NCBI GenBank assembly: GCA_018815245.1
Contig: JAHIXK010000002.1
Span: 1 to 64,000, forward strand
Direction of reading: 5' to 3'
Length of the DNA stretch: 64,000 nt
Source: Gammaproteobacteria bacterium
Lineage (GTDB): Bacteria; Pseudomonadota; Gammaproteobacteria; Burkholderiales; Burkholderiaceae_B
Below the pieces are notes generated by a model. It was given only the letters and a program-made list of their open reading frames with translations, was not told the origin of the DNA and did no database searches. The position numbers and the translations under genes were made by a program. Positions 31,263 to 40,855 of this stretch are shown piece after piece. Within the stretch, counting starts at the first letter, position 1. Each line of letters opens with the position of its first letter.

Positions 31263-32165
31263 TTACGCCGGAAACACGCCGGTCGACAAATACCGATCGC
31301 CACGGTCGCACACAATAAACACGATGGTGGCGTTTTCAACTTCTTCTGCAATTTTCAGTGCAATGTGCGCTGCGCCGGCTGCTGAAATACCGCAGAAAAT
31401 GCCCTCTTCCGCCGCCATTTTGCGCGCCATGTCTTCGGCTTCAAGTTGTGTAACCTGCACCACACGGTCTACGCCCTCTGGCTTGTATATTTTTGGCAGG
31501 TATTCCTGTGGCCACTTGCGAATACCGGGAATTTGCGAACCTTCGCTGGGTTCAGCGCCAATAATTTGAACATTCGGGTTTTGGCTTTTCAGGTATCGCG
31601 AAACACCCATAATAGATCCGGTGGTGCCCATGGCACTCACAAAGTGGGTCACTTTACCAGTCGTATCGCGCCAAATTTCCGGGCCTGTTGTTTCGAAGTG
31701 GGCCAGCGGATTGTCTTCGTTGGCAAACTGATCGAGAATTACGCCCTTGCCCTGGTCGCGCATTTGCTCAGCCAAATCGCGTGCGTATTCCATGCCGCCT
31801 TTTTGTGGGGTCAGAACAATTTCCGCGCCAAACGCACGCATGGTTTGACGGCGTTCAATACTGAGGTGTTCCGGCATGATGAGCACCATGCGGTAGCCTC
31901 GAATGGCGGCCGCCATGGCAAGTGCAATGCCCGTATTGCCAGACGTTGCTTCAATCAGGGTGTCGCCGGGCTTGATGGTGCCACGTGCCTCAGCGCGCTT
32001 GATCATGGAAATTGCAGGGCGGTCTTTGACCGAACCCGCCGGGTTGTTGCCTTCCAGTTTGCCCAGAACGACATTGCCACGGTCGGCGTTGCCTTGGCCT
32101 GGCAAGCGTTGCAATTGCACCAGTGGGGTGTTGCCAATGGTGTCTTCAATGGTGAGGTATTTCAA
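31263..32165 (-). CDS. cysM: Cysteine synthase B
   Basis: This PLP enzyme makes cysteine from O-acetylserine (or O-phosphoserine) and sulfide or thiosulfate. The 300-residue protein has DTIGNTPLVQLQRL, the PLP lysine 47 in NPAGSVKDRP, the substrate loop ATSGNTGIALA and the PLP phosphate loop SAMGTTGSIMGVSRYL. The start appears to be TTG 32165. Length, the short N-terminus and the KLEGNNPAGS sequence favour CysM over CysK. Confidence 0.95.
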   Translation of the reverse strand: MKYLTIEDTIGNTPLVQLQRLPGQGNADRGNVVLGKLEGNNPAGSVKDRPAISMIKRAEARGTIKPGDTLIEATSGNTGIALAMAAAIRGYRMVLIMPEHLSIERRQTMRAFGAEIVLTPQKGGMEYARDLAEQMRDQGKGVILDQFANEDNPLAHFETTGPEIWRDTTGKVTHFVSAMGTTGSIMGVSRYLKSQNPNVQIIGAEPSEGSQIPGIRKWPQEYLPKIYKPEGVDRVVQVTQLEAEDMARKMAAEEGIFCGISAAGAAHIALKIAEEVENATIVFIVCDRGDRYLSTGVFPA

Positions 32166-32240
32166 AGCCGGATCACTTTATTCAACAAGGTAATCCAGCT
32201 ATTTTACTGCGCTTGCGCGGCGCGTGCTCAATATGAACGC

Positions 32241-33686
32241 TTAATGCAGATGCACAACACCATCACGCAAAGCCGGGCGGTGCTCGATCCACTGCGGCAA
32301 CAACGACGCAAGAATCATCGTGAACAAGCCCAGCACCATGCCCAGCAACTGGGGGGGCCACACTTCGCTTGGAAAGAAGTTTTTGGCAATCAACCAGCTG
32401 CTAACCCCCACAATAATGGAAAAAACCGCACCTTGTGACGTGGCCTTTTTCCAGTACAGGCCAAACACCAGTGGCACGAACGCTGCGGCCAGCGTAATTT
32501 CGTAGGCGCTTTCCACCATCTCGAAAATGGACGATTCACTGTTGATGGCAAAGGCCACCACAATGATTGTGAACACAAACACCGACACACGCATGGTGAG
32601 CAACAAGGCCTTGTCGTCCATTTTCGGGAAAGCCACTTTCACAATGTTTTCCGAGAAGGAAACAGCAGGCGCCAACAAAGTGGCGCTTGAGGTGCTCATG
32701 ATTGCCGACAGCAAGGCACCAAAAAACACGATTTGCGCAAACAGGGGCGTGTGGTTCAATACCAGGTTGGGCAACACCATTTGCGAATCTTCCGACACCA
32801 TGGCTGTGAAAGTAGCGGGGTCGATCATGATGGCACCATAGGCCAGAAATACCGGAATAAAGGCGAAGAAGAAATAGAGGGAGCCACCCAGTACAGCACC
32901 ACGCACCGCCGTTTTTTCATTTTTCGCGGAACTGATTCGCTGAAAAATATCCTGCTGGGGAATAGAACCAAACGCCATGGTCAGGAATGCACCCACGAAA
33001 GGTACCCACATCACATAACTGAATTCTTCGGGGAAAAACTGCAACTTGCCCGCCGCTTCGGCATGGTCCACCACCGTGGCCACACCACCGGCCAGGTCGG
33101 CCACAATCCACATGATGTAAACCAAACCGGCCGCAATCACGACCATTTGAATGAAGTCGAGTACAGCCACAGACAACATGCCACCGAACAAGGTGTAAAT
33201 GAGCACCACGCTGGCGCCCATCACCATGCCCCATTCCTGTGAAACGGCGCCATCACTGAGCACGTTGAAGATCAAGCCCAGCGCGCTGATTTGTGCTGCA
33301 ACCCACCCCAGATACGACACCACAATGCAGGCACTGCAAAACACTTCCACCGCCCGGTTGTAACGCACGCGGTAGTAGTCGCCCAAGGTCAGCAGGTTCA
33401 AGCGGTAAATTTTGGGGGCAATGAACAAGCCGGCCAGAATCAGGCACATGGACGCGCCGAAAGGGTCGGCCACAATGCCGCCCAAGCCCTCTTCCACAAA
33501 AGTGGAAGAAATGCCCAGCACGGTTTCCGAGCCAAACCAGGTGGCAAACACCGTGGCGGTAACAATGGGCAATGAAAGGTGTCGGCCTGCAACGGCGTAG
33601 TCGGCCGTGCTTTTGACATTTCGGGCCACATACAGGCCAATCAGGACAGAAACCAGCAAATACGCAACTACAGAGGCAAGCAACAT
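32241..33686 (-). CDS. Sodium:solute symporter family protein
   Basis: The protein has about 13 transmembrane segments and the SSS-family signature, including ATWFGSETVLGISSTFVEEG, VSYLGWVAAQISALG, SIPQQDIFQRISSAKNE and FFGALLSAIMSTSSATLLAP. I use ATG 33686 (481 residues); a longer in-frame start at 33794 would add a non-hydrophobic leader and overlap the end of ubiB. The solute is not predictable. It follows ubiB on the same strand with 62 bp between. Confidence 0.9.
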   Translation of the reverse strand: MLLASVVAYLLVSVLIGLYVARNVKSTADYAVAGRHLSLPIVTATVFATWFGSETVLGISSTFVEEGLGGIVADPFGASMCLILAGLFIAPKIYRLNLLTLGDYYRVRYNRAVEVFCSACIVVSYLGWVAAQISALGLIFNVLSDGAVSQEWGMVMGASVVLIYTLFGGMLSVAVLDFIQMVVIAAGLVYIMWIVADLAGGVATVVDHAEAAGKLQFFPEEFSYVMWVPFVGAFLTMAFGSIPQQDIFQRISSAKNEKTAVRGAVLGGSLYFFFAFIPVFLAYGAIMIDPATFTAMVSEDSQMVLPNLVLNHTPLFAQIVFFGALLSAIMSTSSATLLAPAVSFSENIVKVAFPKMDDKALLLTMRVSVFVFTIIVVAFAINSESSIFEMVESAYEITLAAAFVPLVFGLYWKKATSQGAVFSIIVGVSSWLIAKNFFPSEVWPPQLLGMVLGLFTMILASLLPQWIEHRPALRDGVVHLH

Positions 33687-33748
33687 TGTTAAAACCCACC
33701 AGTGAACAAGAAATGATTGCGGATTATAGGCAAGAAACGTGCACGTTG

Positions 33749-35344
33749 CTAGAACAAGCCTTTCGGGCCCGTATAACCCACTAAATATGGCCACAGCAAA
33801 TCGAGTGCCACCACACCAAACAGCACAGCAAGCATCAGCACCATCCAGAACAGGGCGCGGTTCAAACGCTTTTGCTGCTTGGCCAGTTGCTCTATCTGGT
33901 TGTCAACCCGGTCATTGGACTGGGTCAAACTTTGGTGCAGCAAACGCGGCAAAGCTGGCAAAATTTGCGACCATTGTGCGGCTTCCCATTGCAGGGACGA
34001 CTGAAAACCTTTGAAGCCGATTTGCTGGTGCATCCAGTTCTCAAGGTAGGGTTTGGCCGTTTTCCAAAGGTCAAGATCGGGATCAAGCTGACGACCCAAA
34101 CCCTCCACGTTCAACAGGGTTTTTTGCAACAACACCAGTTGCGGTTGAATTTCTACATTGAAGCGGCGAGAGGTTTGAAACAGGCGCATCAGCGCTTGCC
34201 CCAGCGAAATTTCTTTCAGTGGTTTGCCGAAGAAGGGTTCAATACAGGCCCGAATGGCCGATTCCAGTTCATCGATGCGTGTGCCCTTGGGCACCCAGCC
34301 CGATTGCACATGAAGTTCAGCCACCCGTTTGTAGTCTTGCCGAAAAAAGGCGAGAAAGTTTTGTGCCAGGTATTGTTTGTCCACATCGCTGAGTGTTCCC
34401 ACAATGCCAAAATCAAGCGCAATGTAGCGGCCGAAATCTTCGGGCTGATCACCCACATAAATATTGCCGGGGTGCATGTCCGCGTGGAAAAAACCGTCGC
34501 GAAACACCTGCGTGAAAAAAATTTCAACGCCCTCGCGAGACAGCTTTTTCAAATCAATATTGTGTTCAAGCAGCCGTTCTTTCTGCGAAATCGGAATGCC
34601 ATGCATGCGCTCCATGGTGATCACAGTACTGCAGCAATAATCCCAATACATTTCGGGTACACGCAACAGGTGCCCGCTGCCCGATTCCGCTGAAAAATTG
34701 CGGCGCAACTGCGATGCATTGGCCGCTTCACGCATCAAATCCAGTTCGTCGTGCAGGTATTTGTTGAACTCAGCCACCACCTCGCGGGGCTTCAACCGCT
34801 TGCCATCAGATGAAATTTTTTCAATCCACTGGGCTGCGGTTTTCATCAAGGCAAGGTCTTTATCAATCACCTCGATCATGCCGGGGCGCAGCACTTTCAC
34901 CGCCACTTTTTTGCCTTCGTGTTCGCCGGCCCGAACGACTGCGAAGTGAACCTGCGCAATGGACGCACTGGCCACAGGGATGTTCTGGAAATCCAGAAAC
35001 ATGTCGTCGATCTGGCGACCAAGGCTGGCCTCAATCAATTCACGCGCTTTTTCCGAGGAGAATGCTGGCACCTGGTCTTGCAGCTTGGCCAGTTCATCGG
35101 CCACATCTTCGGGCAACAGGTCGCGCCGGGTTGACAGCAATTGACCAAACTTCACGAACAGTGGGCCAAGGTCTTCCAGTGCCCTTCGCATGCGTTCGCC
35201 ACGGGGCGCCTGCACATGCGAGCGCGATGAAATCAAGGTAAGGAACCATTTGGCCAAACCGTTGTTGATGGAATCGGCCGCTGTCAGGAACAGGCCATAT
35301 TTCCGGGCAACCAGCACAATGCGTGCCAAACGGCGAAGCTTCAT
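33749..35344 (-). CDS. ubiB: Ubiquinone biosynthesis protein UbiB
   Basis: UbiB is an atypical protein-kinase-like ATPase needed for ubiquinone synthesis. The 531 residues show the family KxGQ motif (65-68, in [18 protein letters not shown]), the alanine-rich nucleotide loop ASASIAQVH, the catalytic HADMHPGN and the metal site [10 protein letters not shown]-terminal membrane hairpin spans about 487-525. Its ATG overlaps the stop of ubiJ (ATGA), so the two are translationally coupled. Confidence 0.97.
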   Translation of the reverse strand: MKLRRLARIVLVARKYGLFLTAADSINNGLAKWFLTLISSRSHVQAPRGERMRRALEDLGPLFVKFGQLLSTRRDLLPEDVADELAKLQDQVPAFSSEKARELIEASLGRQIDDMFLDFQNIPVASASIAQVHFAVVRAGEHEGKKVAVKVLRPGMIEVIDKDLALMKTAAQWIEKISSDGKRLKPREVVAEFNKYLHDELDLMREAANASQLRRNFSAESGSGHLLRVPEMYWDYCCSTVITMERMHGIPISQKERLLEHNIDLKKLSREGVEIFFTQVFRDGFFHADMHPGNIYVGDQPEDFGRYIALDFGIVGTLSDVDKQYLAQNFLAFFRQDYKRVAELHVQSGWVPKGTRIDELESAIRACIEPFFGKPLKEISLGQALMRLFQTSRRFNVEIQPQLVLLQKTLLNVEGLGRQLDPDLDLWKTAKPYLENWMHQQIGFKGFQSSLQWEAAQWSQILPALPRLLHQSLTQSNDRVDNQIEQLAKQQKRLNRALFWMVLMLAVLFGVVALDLLWPYLVGYTGPKGLF

Positions 35345-36048
35345 GACTGCCCACCCAGCTTGGCCAAACGCTTTTCGAGGCGGGCCACTTCGTCGCGCAG
35401 CTGGTTTACTTCGCCACGAAAAGCGTCAAATTCAGACGCGGTGGGGGCCATGGACTTTTCATGCACCACATATTCACGCAAATTGTTTTTAAAGCGCTGC
35501 ACCACATCGCGGGCATTCGTGCCGAAGGCCGACAAGGTATTCATCACCCAAACAGCCTGCGCGTCGCCCACCACACGGGCCAAATCACGCTCGGGATCCC
35601 AGCTTAGATCGTTGATGACCGTGGACACGGTTTGCGCAAAATCCATGTCGCCTTCAATGGCGGCCTTTCTGGACATGGCATTGGGGTTGCTGACCGAACC
35701 GATCAAATCAGCCCATTGCATGGAAATTTGCGTGTCTGCTGGTGCAGCAACGCCGTTGCTGGCTGCGCTGGGCTGAAAATAACCCTGGTCGTTCACGCGC
35801 AACCCCAACTGCATGGGCGCAATGCGGAGGGCAAGCACCTTGCCCGCTTCTTTTTGCAACTTGAATTTGCTGCTGCGCTGCTGGTCAAGCAGATGGTTCA
35901 ACACCAAGCACACCATTTGAGTGACCGCGCCAGACATAAAACCCAAGGGCGCGGACAACAAGCCCCCTGCCGCTACCAGGCTTTTGGACTGGCCAGCAGA
36001 AAACAATTTCGAGGCAAACTGGAAAAGCAATTCGGGGGGACTGGCCAA
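35341..36048 (-). CDS. ubiJ: Ubiquinone biosynthesis accessory factor UbiJ (SCP2 domain)
   Basis: UbiJ is a lipid-binding SCP2-like protein of the aerobic Ubi complex. I start at TTG 36048, with GGAAG six bases upstream, giving 235 residues beginning [16 protein letters not shown]; the longer reading into the Tim44 gene is unlikely. A hydrophobic N-terminal SCP2 region with [12 protein letters not shown] is followed by a C-terminal coiled coil ([20 protein letters not shown]), the usual UbiJ layout. Neighbours ubiB and, one gene up, ubiE support the call. Confidence 0.88.
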   Translation of the reverse strand: MASPPELLFQFASKLFSAGQSKSLVAAGGLLSAPLGFMSGAVTQMVCLVLNHLLDQQRSSKFKLQKEAGKVLALRIAPMQLGLRVNDQGYFQPSAASNGVAAPADTQISMQWADLIGSVSNPNAMSRKAAIEGDMDFAQTVSTVINDLSWDPERDLARVVGDAQAVWVMNTLSAFGTNARDVVQRFKNNLREYVVHEKSMAPTASEFDAFRGEVNQLRDEVARLEKRLAKLGGQS

Positions 36049-36125
36049 GGCACACTTCCAACAATCAAAATTTGTTTGAGTGTAACCCAGCCGGGCAGGC
36101 CACGCCCGGCGGGTGGGTTCAAAAA

Positions 36126-37103
36126 TTACAGATTGTGAATGCCTGACAGCACCCAGCCACCGCCAGACACGGGGCGAGACATAATCCACAATTCGTTGAT
36201 TTCTGCAGCGGCGGCATCTTGCTCTTCGCGCAGCATGCCCGTGAAGGCCACCGTGGCAATTTGCTCATCCACATCAGTTTCGAAACCAATCAACTGGGCA
36301 TCCAGGGTAACCACATCCGTGCGGTTTACAGTGTTGCCGCGGGATTCGATCTCGGTTTTCAGGTGATCAACCACCTCATCGCTGCAATATTCACGCAGAC
36401 CCGCCACATCGCCCTTGTCGAACACACCTTGCATGGTCACGAAAAACTTCTTCGCGCTGTTCACAAAATTGGCTTCATCAAAGCCGGCAGGCAATTCTTT
36501 AAGGGGTGTACTTGCCGGCATGGGCGCATCAAACGCATCTGCATTGCCGAACTGGCCGAAACCCTGATTGCCACCGGGCTGCCCCATGCCGGGCACGGGA
36601 TCATTCACCGGGCCTTGACGGTAACTATTGCTATTGCCAACAGAACCGCCGGGCACACTGTAGGCTGGGCGCTGCTTGCTGGCCTGCTGCCCACGCAACA
36701 TGCGCACCAGAAATACAACTGCAAACACGGCGGCTGCGATCAACAGCATGGTTCCCAGAAATTCGGCCATGCCCGCGCCAAAACCAAGGTAACCAAACAG
36801 GGCTGCCAAACCCAAACCTGCCGCCAAGCCACCCAATGGGCCCAGAAAACGGTTGCGGGGGGCAGCAGCGCCCGTGGTGGATGTTCCGGAATTGGTCGCC
36901 TGTTGCTTGCTGGGCGCCGTGGATGTGGTGCCTGAAGGTGATGTCGGGGTGGTTTTCTGAAACTGGGAAGGCGCAGTGCGGCCAAAACTGCCGCCACCGC
37001 CCAAACGGCGGGCTTCCGCATCGGTTGGCAGCACACTTAAACTTAAAAAGGCAGCAACCACTGCCAACACAGACAATCGAACAGACCAAACACGGGTTTT
37101 CAA
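36126..37103 (-). CDS. Tim44-domain protein with signal peptide
   Basis: The TTG at 37103 has a perfect AGGAGG eight bases upstream and gives 325 residues. The order is: signal sequence (about 1-32, ending near DAEA), a Gly/Ser/Thr/Pro-rich linker (35-80), two hydrophobic segments (about 85-140), a polar linker, and a Tim44-like domain (about 195-325) with FVNSAKKFFVTMQGVFDKGD and LREYCSDEVVDHLK. Betaproteobacteria commonly have this gene between ubiE and ubiJ. It is an envelope protein of unknown role, possibly binding a membrane lipid or protein. Confidence 0.85.
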   Translation of the reverse strand: MKTRVWSVRLSVLAVVAAFLSLSVLPTDAEARRLGGGGSFGRTAPSQFQKTTPTSPSGTTSTAPSKQQATNSGTSTTGAAAPRNRFLGPLGGLAAGLGLAALFGYLGFGAGMAEFLGTMLLIAAAVFAVVFLVRMLRGQQASKQRPAYSVPGGSVGNSNSYRQGPVNDPVPGMGQPGGNQGFGQFGNADAFDAPMPASTPLKELPAGFDEANFVNSAKKFFVTMQGVFDKGDVAGLREYCSDEVVDHLKTEIESRGNTVNRTDVVTLDAQLIGFETDVDEQIATVAFTGMLREEQDAAAAEINELWIMSRPVSGGGWVLSGIHNL

Positions 37104-37153
37104 AGCAAAAGCCTCCTGAGTATTGATAATTTGCTTGTAGCGGATAGACCGGA

Positions 37154-37894
37154 TCAAGCGAATTTGGTTCCTTGGTGCAAAGCCACCACTCCAGCAGTGA
37201 AGTTGGTGTACTTCACTTGGTCGAAACCACTTTCAAGCATGATGCCCTTCAGGGTTTCCTGATCCGGGTGCATGCGAATGCTTTCGGCCAGGTATTGGTA
37301 ACTGGCACTGTCTTGCGCCACGATTTGACCAATTTTTGGCAACACCTGAAAGGAATACAGGTCGTAAGCGGGTGCCAGCAAAGGGTTCACCTTCGAGAAC
37401 TCGAGCACCAGCACTTTTCCACCGGGTTTGATCACACGGCGCATTTCAGCCAAAGCCACGTTTTTGTGGGTCATATTGCGCAAACCAAACGCCACGGTGA
37501 CCACATCAAAGTAATTGTCAGGAAATGGCAGTTTTTCAGCATCGCACAATGCCATTTTGGGCAAATACCCATGATCAATCATGCGGTTGCGACCAACGCG
37601 CAACATGCTTTCATTGATGTCCGTCAGCCACACTTCGCCACCGGGACCCACTTTGTCGAGAAAGGCTTTGCTGAGGTCGCCGGTGCCACCGGCAATGTCC
37701 AGCACCCGCATGCCAGGCCGAACGCCCGCTGCGCGAACCGTGCTGGCTTTCCAAAGGCGGTGCATGCCGCCCGACATCAGGTCGTTCATGATGTCGTATT
37801 TGGCGGCGACCGAGTCAAACACCTCGGCCACTTTCCTGGCTTTCTGGTCCTCAGGCACCTTCTCGAACCCGAAATCGGTAATTTTGTCGTTCAT
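37154..37894 (-). CDS. ubiE: Ubiquinone/menaquinone C-methyltransferase UbiE
   Basis: UbiE methylates carbon 2 of the ubiquinone ring precursor using SAM. From ATG 37894 the protein has 246 residues with [20 protein letters not shown], the SAM motif [15 protein letters not shown] (64-78), the family signature [25 protein letters not shown] and the second signature LVLEFSK. It starts 4 bp after the DUF971 gene and opens the ubiE-Tim44-ubiJ-ubiB run. Confidence 0.96.
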   Translation of the reverse strand: MNDKITDFGFEKVPEDQKARKVAEVFDSVAAKYDIMNDLMSGGMHRLWKASTVRAAGVRPGMRVLDIAGGTGDLSKAFLDKVGPGGEVWLTDINESMLRVGRNRMIDHGYLPKMALCDAEKLPFPDNYFDVVTVAFGLRNMTHKNVALAEMRRVIKPGGKVLVLEFSKVNPLLAPAYDLYSFQVLPKIGQIVAQDSASYQYLAESIRMHPDQETLKGIMLESGFDQVKYTNFTAGVVALHQGTKFA

Positions 37895-37898
37895 GGTT

Positions 37899-38324
37899 TT
37901 AGTGGCTTGCGCAGGCGCCGCCCTTCTTTTGTTCAAATGGAATGTTTTCAGGGGCATTGGGCTCGCGGCTGGCACCGGCGGCCTTCATGCGTTCCAGGTA
38001 GTCTTCCCACAGACCTTCCTGGTTTTCACCCATCCACAGCAGATATTGCCAACTAAACAGGCCTGAATCGTGACCATCCGAGAAAAACGGCTTGACCGCA
38101 TACATGCCCACTGGCTCCAGATTGGTGATGCTGACTTCTTTTTTACCCACTTGCAGGGTTTCCTGCCCGGGGCCGTGGCCACGGACTTCGGCTGAGGGTG
38201 AATACACACGCAACAGCTCGAACGGCAGGTTAAAACACGCCCCGGTGTCAAACTCGATCTCGAGAACACGTGATTTCTGGTGAACCACAATGCGGGTTGG
38301 GGTAGGAATGTTGGTGGTTTCCAT
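37899..38324 (-). CDS. DUF971 protein
   Basis: The 141-residue protein is a DUF971 member (gamma-butyrobetaine-hydroxylase N-terminal-like fold): [38 protein letters not shown], and [23 protein letters not shown]. In some multidomain homologues this fold binds metal; stand-alone forms have been linked to Fe-S handling, which I regard as unproven. It is the first gene of the ubiE run and is divergent from phoB. Confidence 0.88.
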   Translation of the reverse strand: METTNIPTPTRIVVHQKSRVLEIEFDTGACFNLPFELLRVYSPSAEVRGHGPGQETLQVGKKEVSITNLEPVGMYAVKPFFSDGHDSGLFSWQYLLWMGENQEGLWEDYLERMKAAGASREPNAPENIPFEQKKGGACASH

Positions 38325-38427
38325 GCTGCGTTGAATCTTTGGGATACGTAATCCTCAAGTGTATCTCATCGCGGTGGGCTACGGTTTGCAACAGGCTCAG
38401 TGATTAATTTGATGACGATTCATTCAA

Positions 38428-38445
38428 GTGTCATATTACTGTCAT
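38428..38445 (+). promoter_or_regulatory. Pho box upstream of phoB
   Basis: The sequence GTGTCATATTACTGTCAT contains two perfect TGTCAT half-sites (38429-38434 and 38440-38445) with 11-bp phasing. It matches the PhoB consensus CTGTCATA-A-A-CTGTCAT at nearly all positions. It lies 62 bp upstream of phoB and predicts autoregulation under phosphate limitation. Confidence 0.88.
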
Positions 38446-38507
38446 GTTAATCCACTACTTTAGGTGGCATTGCACAAGATCAAATAAGCCAAGGAAAGGA
38501 ACACACG

Positions 38508-39215
38508 ATGTCCAGCACCATTTTAGTTGTAGAAGATGAACCGGCGATTGCAGAACTGATTGCGGTGAACCTTAGCTTTGCTGGGCACAAAGTGCTGCGC
38601 GCCACCGATGCAGACCAGGCCAAAACCCTGATCACCGCAGAACTGCCCGATTTGGTGCTGCTGGACTGGATGCTGCCGGGAAAAACCGGCATTCAGTTTG
38701 CCCATGAACTGCGTGGTCATGAGCGTACACGCGCTGTGCCCGTGATCATGCTGACAGCCCGCACGGAAGAACAGGACAAAGTGGACGGCCTTGAAGCGGG
38801 TGCAGACGACTACATCACCAAGCCCTTCTCGCCCAAGGAATTGCTGGCACGAATCAAGGCTGTGTTGCGCCGCCGCGCGCCCCAACTGACAGACGACATT
38901 GTTGAAGTACACGGGCTGAAGCTGGACCCTGTGACGCACCGCATCATGGGTCATGACAAAATCATCGACATGGGCCCCACAGAATTCCGCCTGCTGCACT
39001 TTTTCATGACCCACCCCGAGCGCGTGCACAGCCGCACCCAGTTGCTGGACCAAGTTTGGGGCGACCACGTGTTTGTGGAAGAGCGCACAGTGGATGTACA
39101 CATTCGCCGCCTGCGGCAGGCACTGACCATTTCAGGCCATGACCGCCTGATTGAAACGGTTCGGGGTGCTGGCTACCGTTTTACCGCAACGCAAAGTGAA
39201 GGTGCATTGAACTAA
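38508..39215 (+). CDS. phoB: Phosphate regulon response regulator PhoB
   Basis: PhoB activates phosphate-starvation genes when phosphorylated. The 235 residues have a receiver domain with acidic pocket ED (9-11), phosphorylation site Asp53 in VLLDWMLPG, and TKPF lysine, then an OmpR-type winged helix with FRLLHFFMTHPERVHSR and RTVDVHIRRLRQAL. AAGGA lies upstream of the ATG. It forms an operon with phoR, 40 bp downstream. Confidence 0.97.
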   Translation: MSSTILVVEDEPAIAELIAVNLSFAGHKVLRATDADQAKTLITAELPDLVLLDWMLPGKTGIQFAHELRGHERTRAVPVIMLTARTEEQDKVDGLEAGADDYITKPFSPKELLARIKAVLRRRAPQLTDDIVEVHGLKLDPVTHRIMGHDKIIDMGPTEFRLLHFFMTHPERVHSRTQLLDQVWGDHVFVEERTVDVHIRRLRQALTISGHDRLIETVRGAGYRFTATQSEGALN

Positions 39216-39255
39216 GGACACCCCCCGGCGGGATATTCCCCTAAAATACGCATCT

Positions 39256-40602
39256 ATGGCATTCATCCTTTTTCGATTGATTTTACTGGCCATGGTGCTG
39301 GTTGCTGCCGCCATTGTGGGCCAAATGATTGCTGGCCACAAAGGCGCGGTGGCGGGTTCTATTTTGGCCTCGCTGTTTGTGTATGCCCTGCACGTGCGGT
39401 CTGGCCTGCGAATTATTGAGTGGCTGGACAACTTCAAGGTTGAAAACGTACCCGATGTATCGGGCTGGTGGGACGACCTTGCTGCCAAGCTGTTTCGCTA
39501 CCTTCGCTTGCACCAGCGCCAGCAGCAGGCACTGACCAATGCCCTGGTTTCATTTCGCACCGCCGCGCAAGCCCTGCCCGATGGGGTGGTCACGCTCGAT
39601 TCGGAAGGTCACATTTCCTGGTGCAACGACACCGCACAAGAACACCTTGGCCTGAAACTGGGCAGTGACATTGGGCAGCCGCTGATCAACCTGGTGCGCA
39701 ATCCGAATTTTTCCCAGTACATTCGAAGCCGGTCTTGGGAACAACCCTTGATCATGACCGCGCCGCGCAGCCGCAGCAAGGTGCTTTCTGTGCAACTGGT
39801 CAGCTACGGCGACCAGCAAATGCTGGTGCTTTCCCGCGATGTAACCCAGGTTGAAAAACTGGAACGCATGCGCCGCGACTTCATTGCCAATGTATCGCAT
39901 GAACTGAAAACACCGCTCACCGTGCTCAGCGGCTTTCTGGAAACTTTCCGCGACCTGCCGTTGAGCAAAAAACAGCAAACCGAGTACCTGAACCTGATGT
40001 ACACCCAGGCCAACCGCATGCAAAACCTGGTGGAAGACCTGCTTGCATTGTCTGCGCTGGAATCATCCCCCAACGCCGGTGAAGGTGGCGAGCCGGTTGA
40101 TTTAAGCGGAATTGCTCAAAAAACCGGCGATGAAGCGCAGCAACTGTCTGCGGGCAAACATGAAATTTCCGTGGATGTGGAAAAAGGTTTGGTGGGGTTT
40201 GGCAACTCAACAGAAATATTCAGTGCGTTCTCAAACATTGTGACCAATGCTGTGCGCTACACGCCTGAAAAGGGAAACATCACCATTACCCTGCGCCGGG
40301 CGGAAAACGAGATTGGCAAAGCCTGCGCCGCATTTGTGGTGCGCGACACGGGCATAGGTGTTTCACCCGAACACATTCCTCGATTGACTGAGCGTTTTTA
40401 TCGCGTTGACCGCAGCCGTTCACGCGAAAGCGGTGGTACCGGCTTGGGCCTGGCGATTGTGAAGCATGTGGTGCAACGCCATGATGGTGAACTGGACATT
40501 CAAAGCCGGCCGAATGCGGGCAGTACATTTACGATTCTGCTGCCGCTGGCGAAGGCTGGTTTGGCTTCGAAGCCTGCGGTTTCTGAGGCAACGACTATTT
40601 GA
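39256..40602 (+). CDS. phoR: Phosphate sensor histidine kinase PhoR
   Basis: PhoR senses phosphate status through the Pst transporter and PhoU and phosphorylates PhoB. The 448 residues show an N-terminal membrane hairpin (about 3-50), a PAS domain (about 95-195), the H-box FIANVSHELKTPLT with His215, an N-box (FSNIVTNAVRYTPEKG), and G-boxes DTGIGVSPEHI and GGTGLGLAIVKHVV. No pst or phoU genes follow; they must be elsewhere. Confidence 0.97.
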   Translation: MAFILFRLILLAMVLVAAAIVGQMIAGHKGAVAGSILASLFVYALHVRSGLRIIEWLDNFKVENVPDVSGWWDDLAAKLFRYLRLHQRQQQALTNALVSFRTAAQALPDGVVTLDSEGHISWCNDTAQEHLGLKLGSDIGQPLINLVRNPNFSQYIRSRSWEQPLIMTAPRSRSKVLSVQLVSYGDQQMLVLSRDVTQVEKLERMRRDFIANVSHELKTPLTVLSGFLETFRDLPLSKKQQTEYLNLMYTQANRMQNLVEDLLALSALESSPNAGEGGEPVDLSGIAQKTGDEAQQLSAGKHEISVDVEKGLVGFGNSTEIFSAFSNIVTNAVRYTPEKGNITITLRRAENEIGKACAAFVVRDTGIGVSPEHIPRLTERFYRVDRSRSRESGGTGLGLAIVKHVVQRHDGELDIQSRPNAGSTFTILLPLAKAGLASKPAVSEATTI

Positions 40603-40855
40603 GCGAAGCATAGTGTGACGTTCGGTATGGCGTTCGAAGTGGCGCTCAACTTGAATGCTGTACCGCCTTGCCTAAGCAATGCTTCTTGATCCGGTTTGAT
40701 GCTTCTGGCTTGGGGCATGCGAAACACACAGCGTCACCGTAAGCCCACAGCAAACCCACGTAATCGACAAAGGCACGCTTTTAACCTTTGTTTTCAAGTA
40801 AATCTTGCATCAAGGGTTAGGCCCGAAAACAGGGTCCTGCGGTACACTTGCTCTT
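40603..40855. other. Gap between phoR and the cyclase gene
   Basis: This stretch of about 250 bp has no supported gene. It contains the second copy of the dispersed repeat (40650-40725, inverted relative to the first) and leads to the cyclase gene, which may have its promoter here. Base composition becomes more AT-rich toward the cyclase. No convincing terminator hairpin with a T-run was seen after phoR. Confidence 0.5.
40650..40725 (-). repeat. Dispersed repeat copy 2 (pairs with 4522-4598)
   Basis: Read on the minus strand, this segment matches the copy at 4522-4598 with about 80 percent identity, best over the first 30 bases. It encodes FRMPQARSIKP and, after a few changed residues, LLRQG. 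The open frame continues left into the antisense of phoR (to 40500) and has an in-frame TGA a few codons upstream. So any product would have to start at GTG or ATG within the repeat. Confidence 0.7.
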
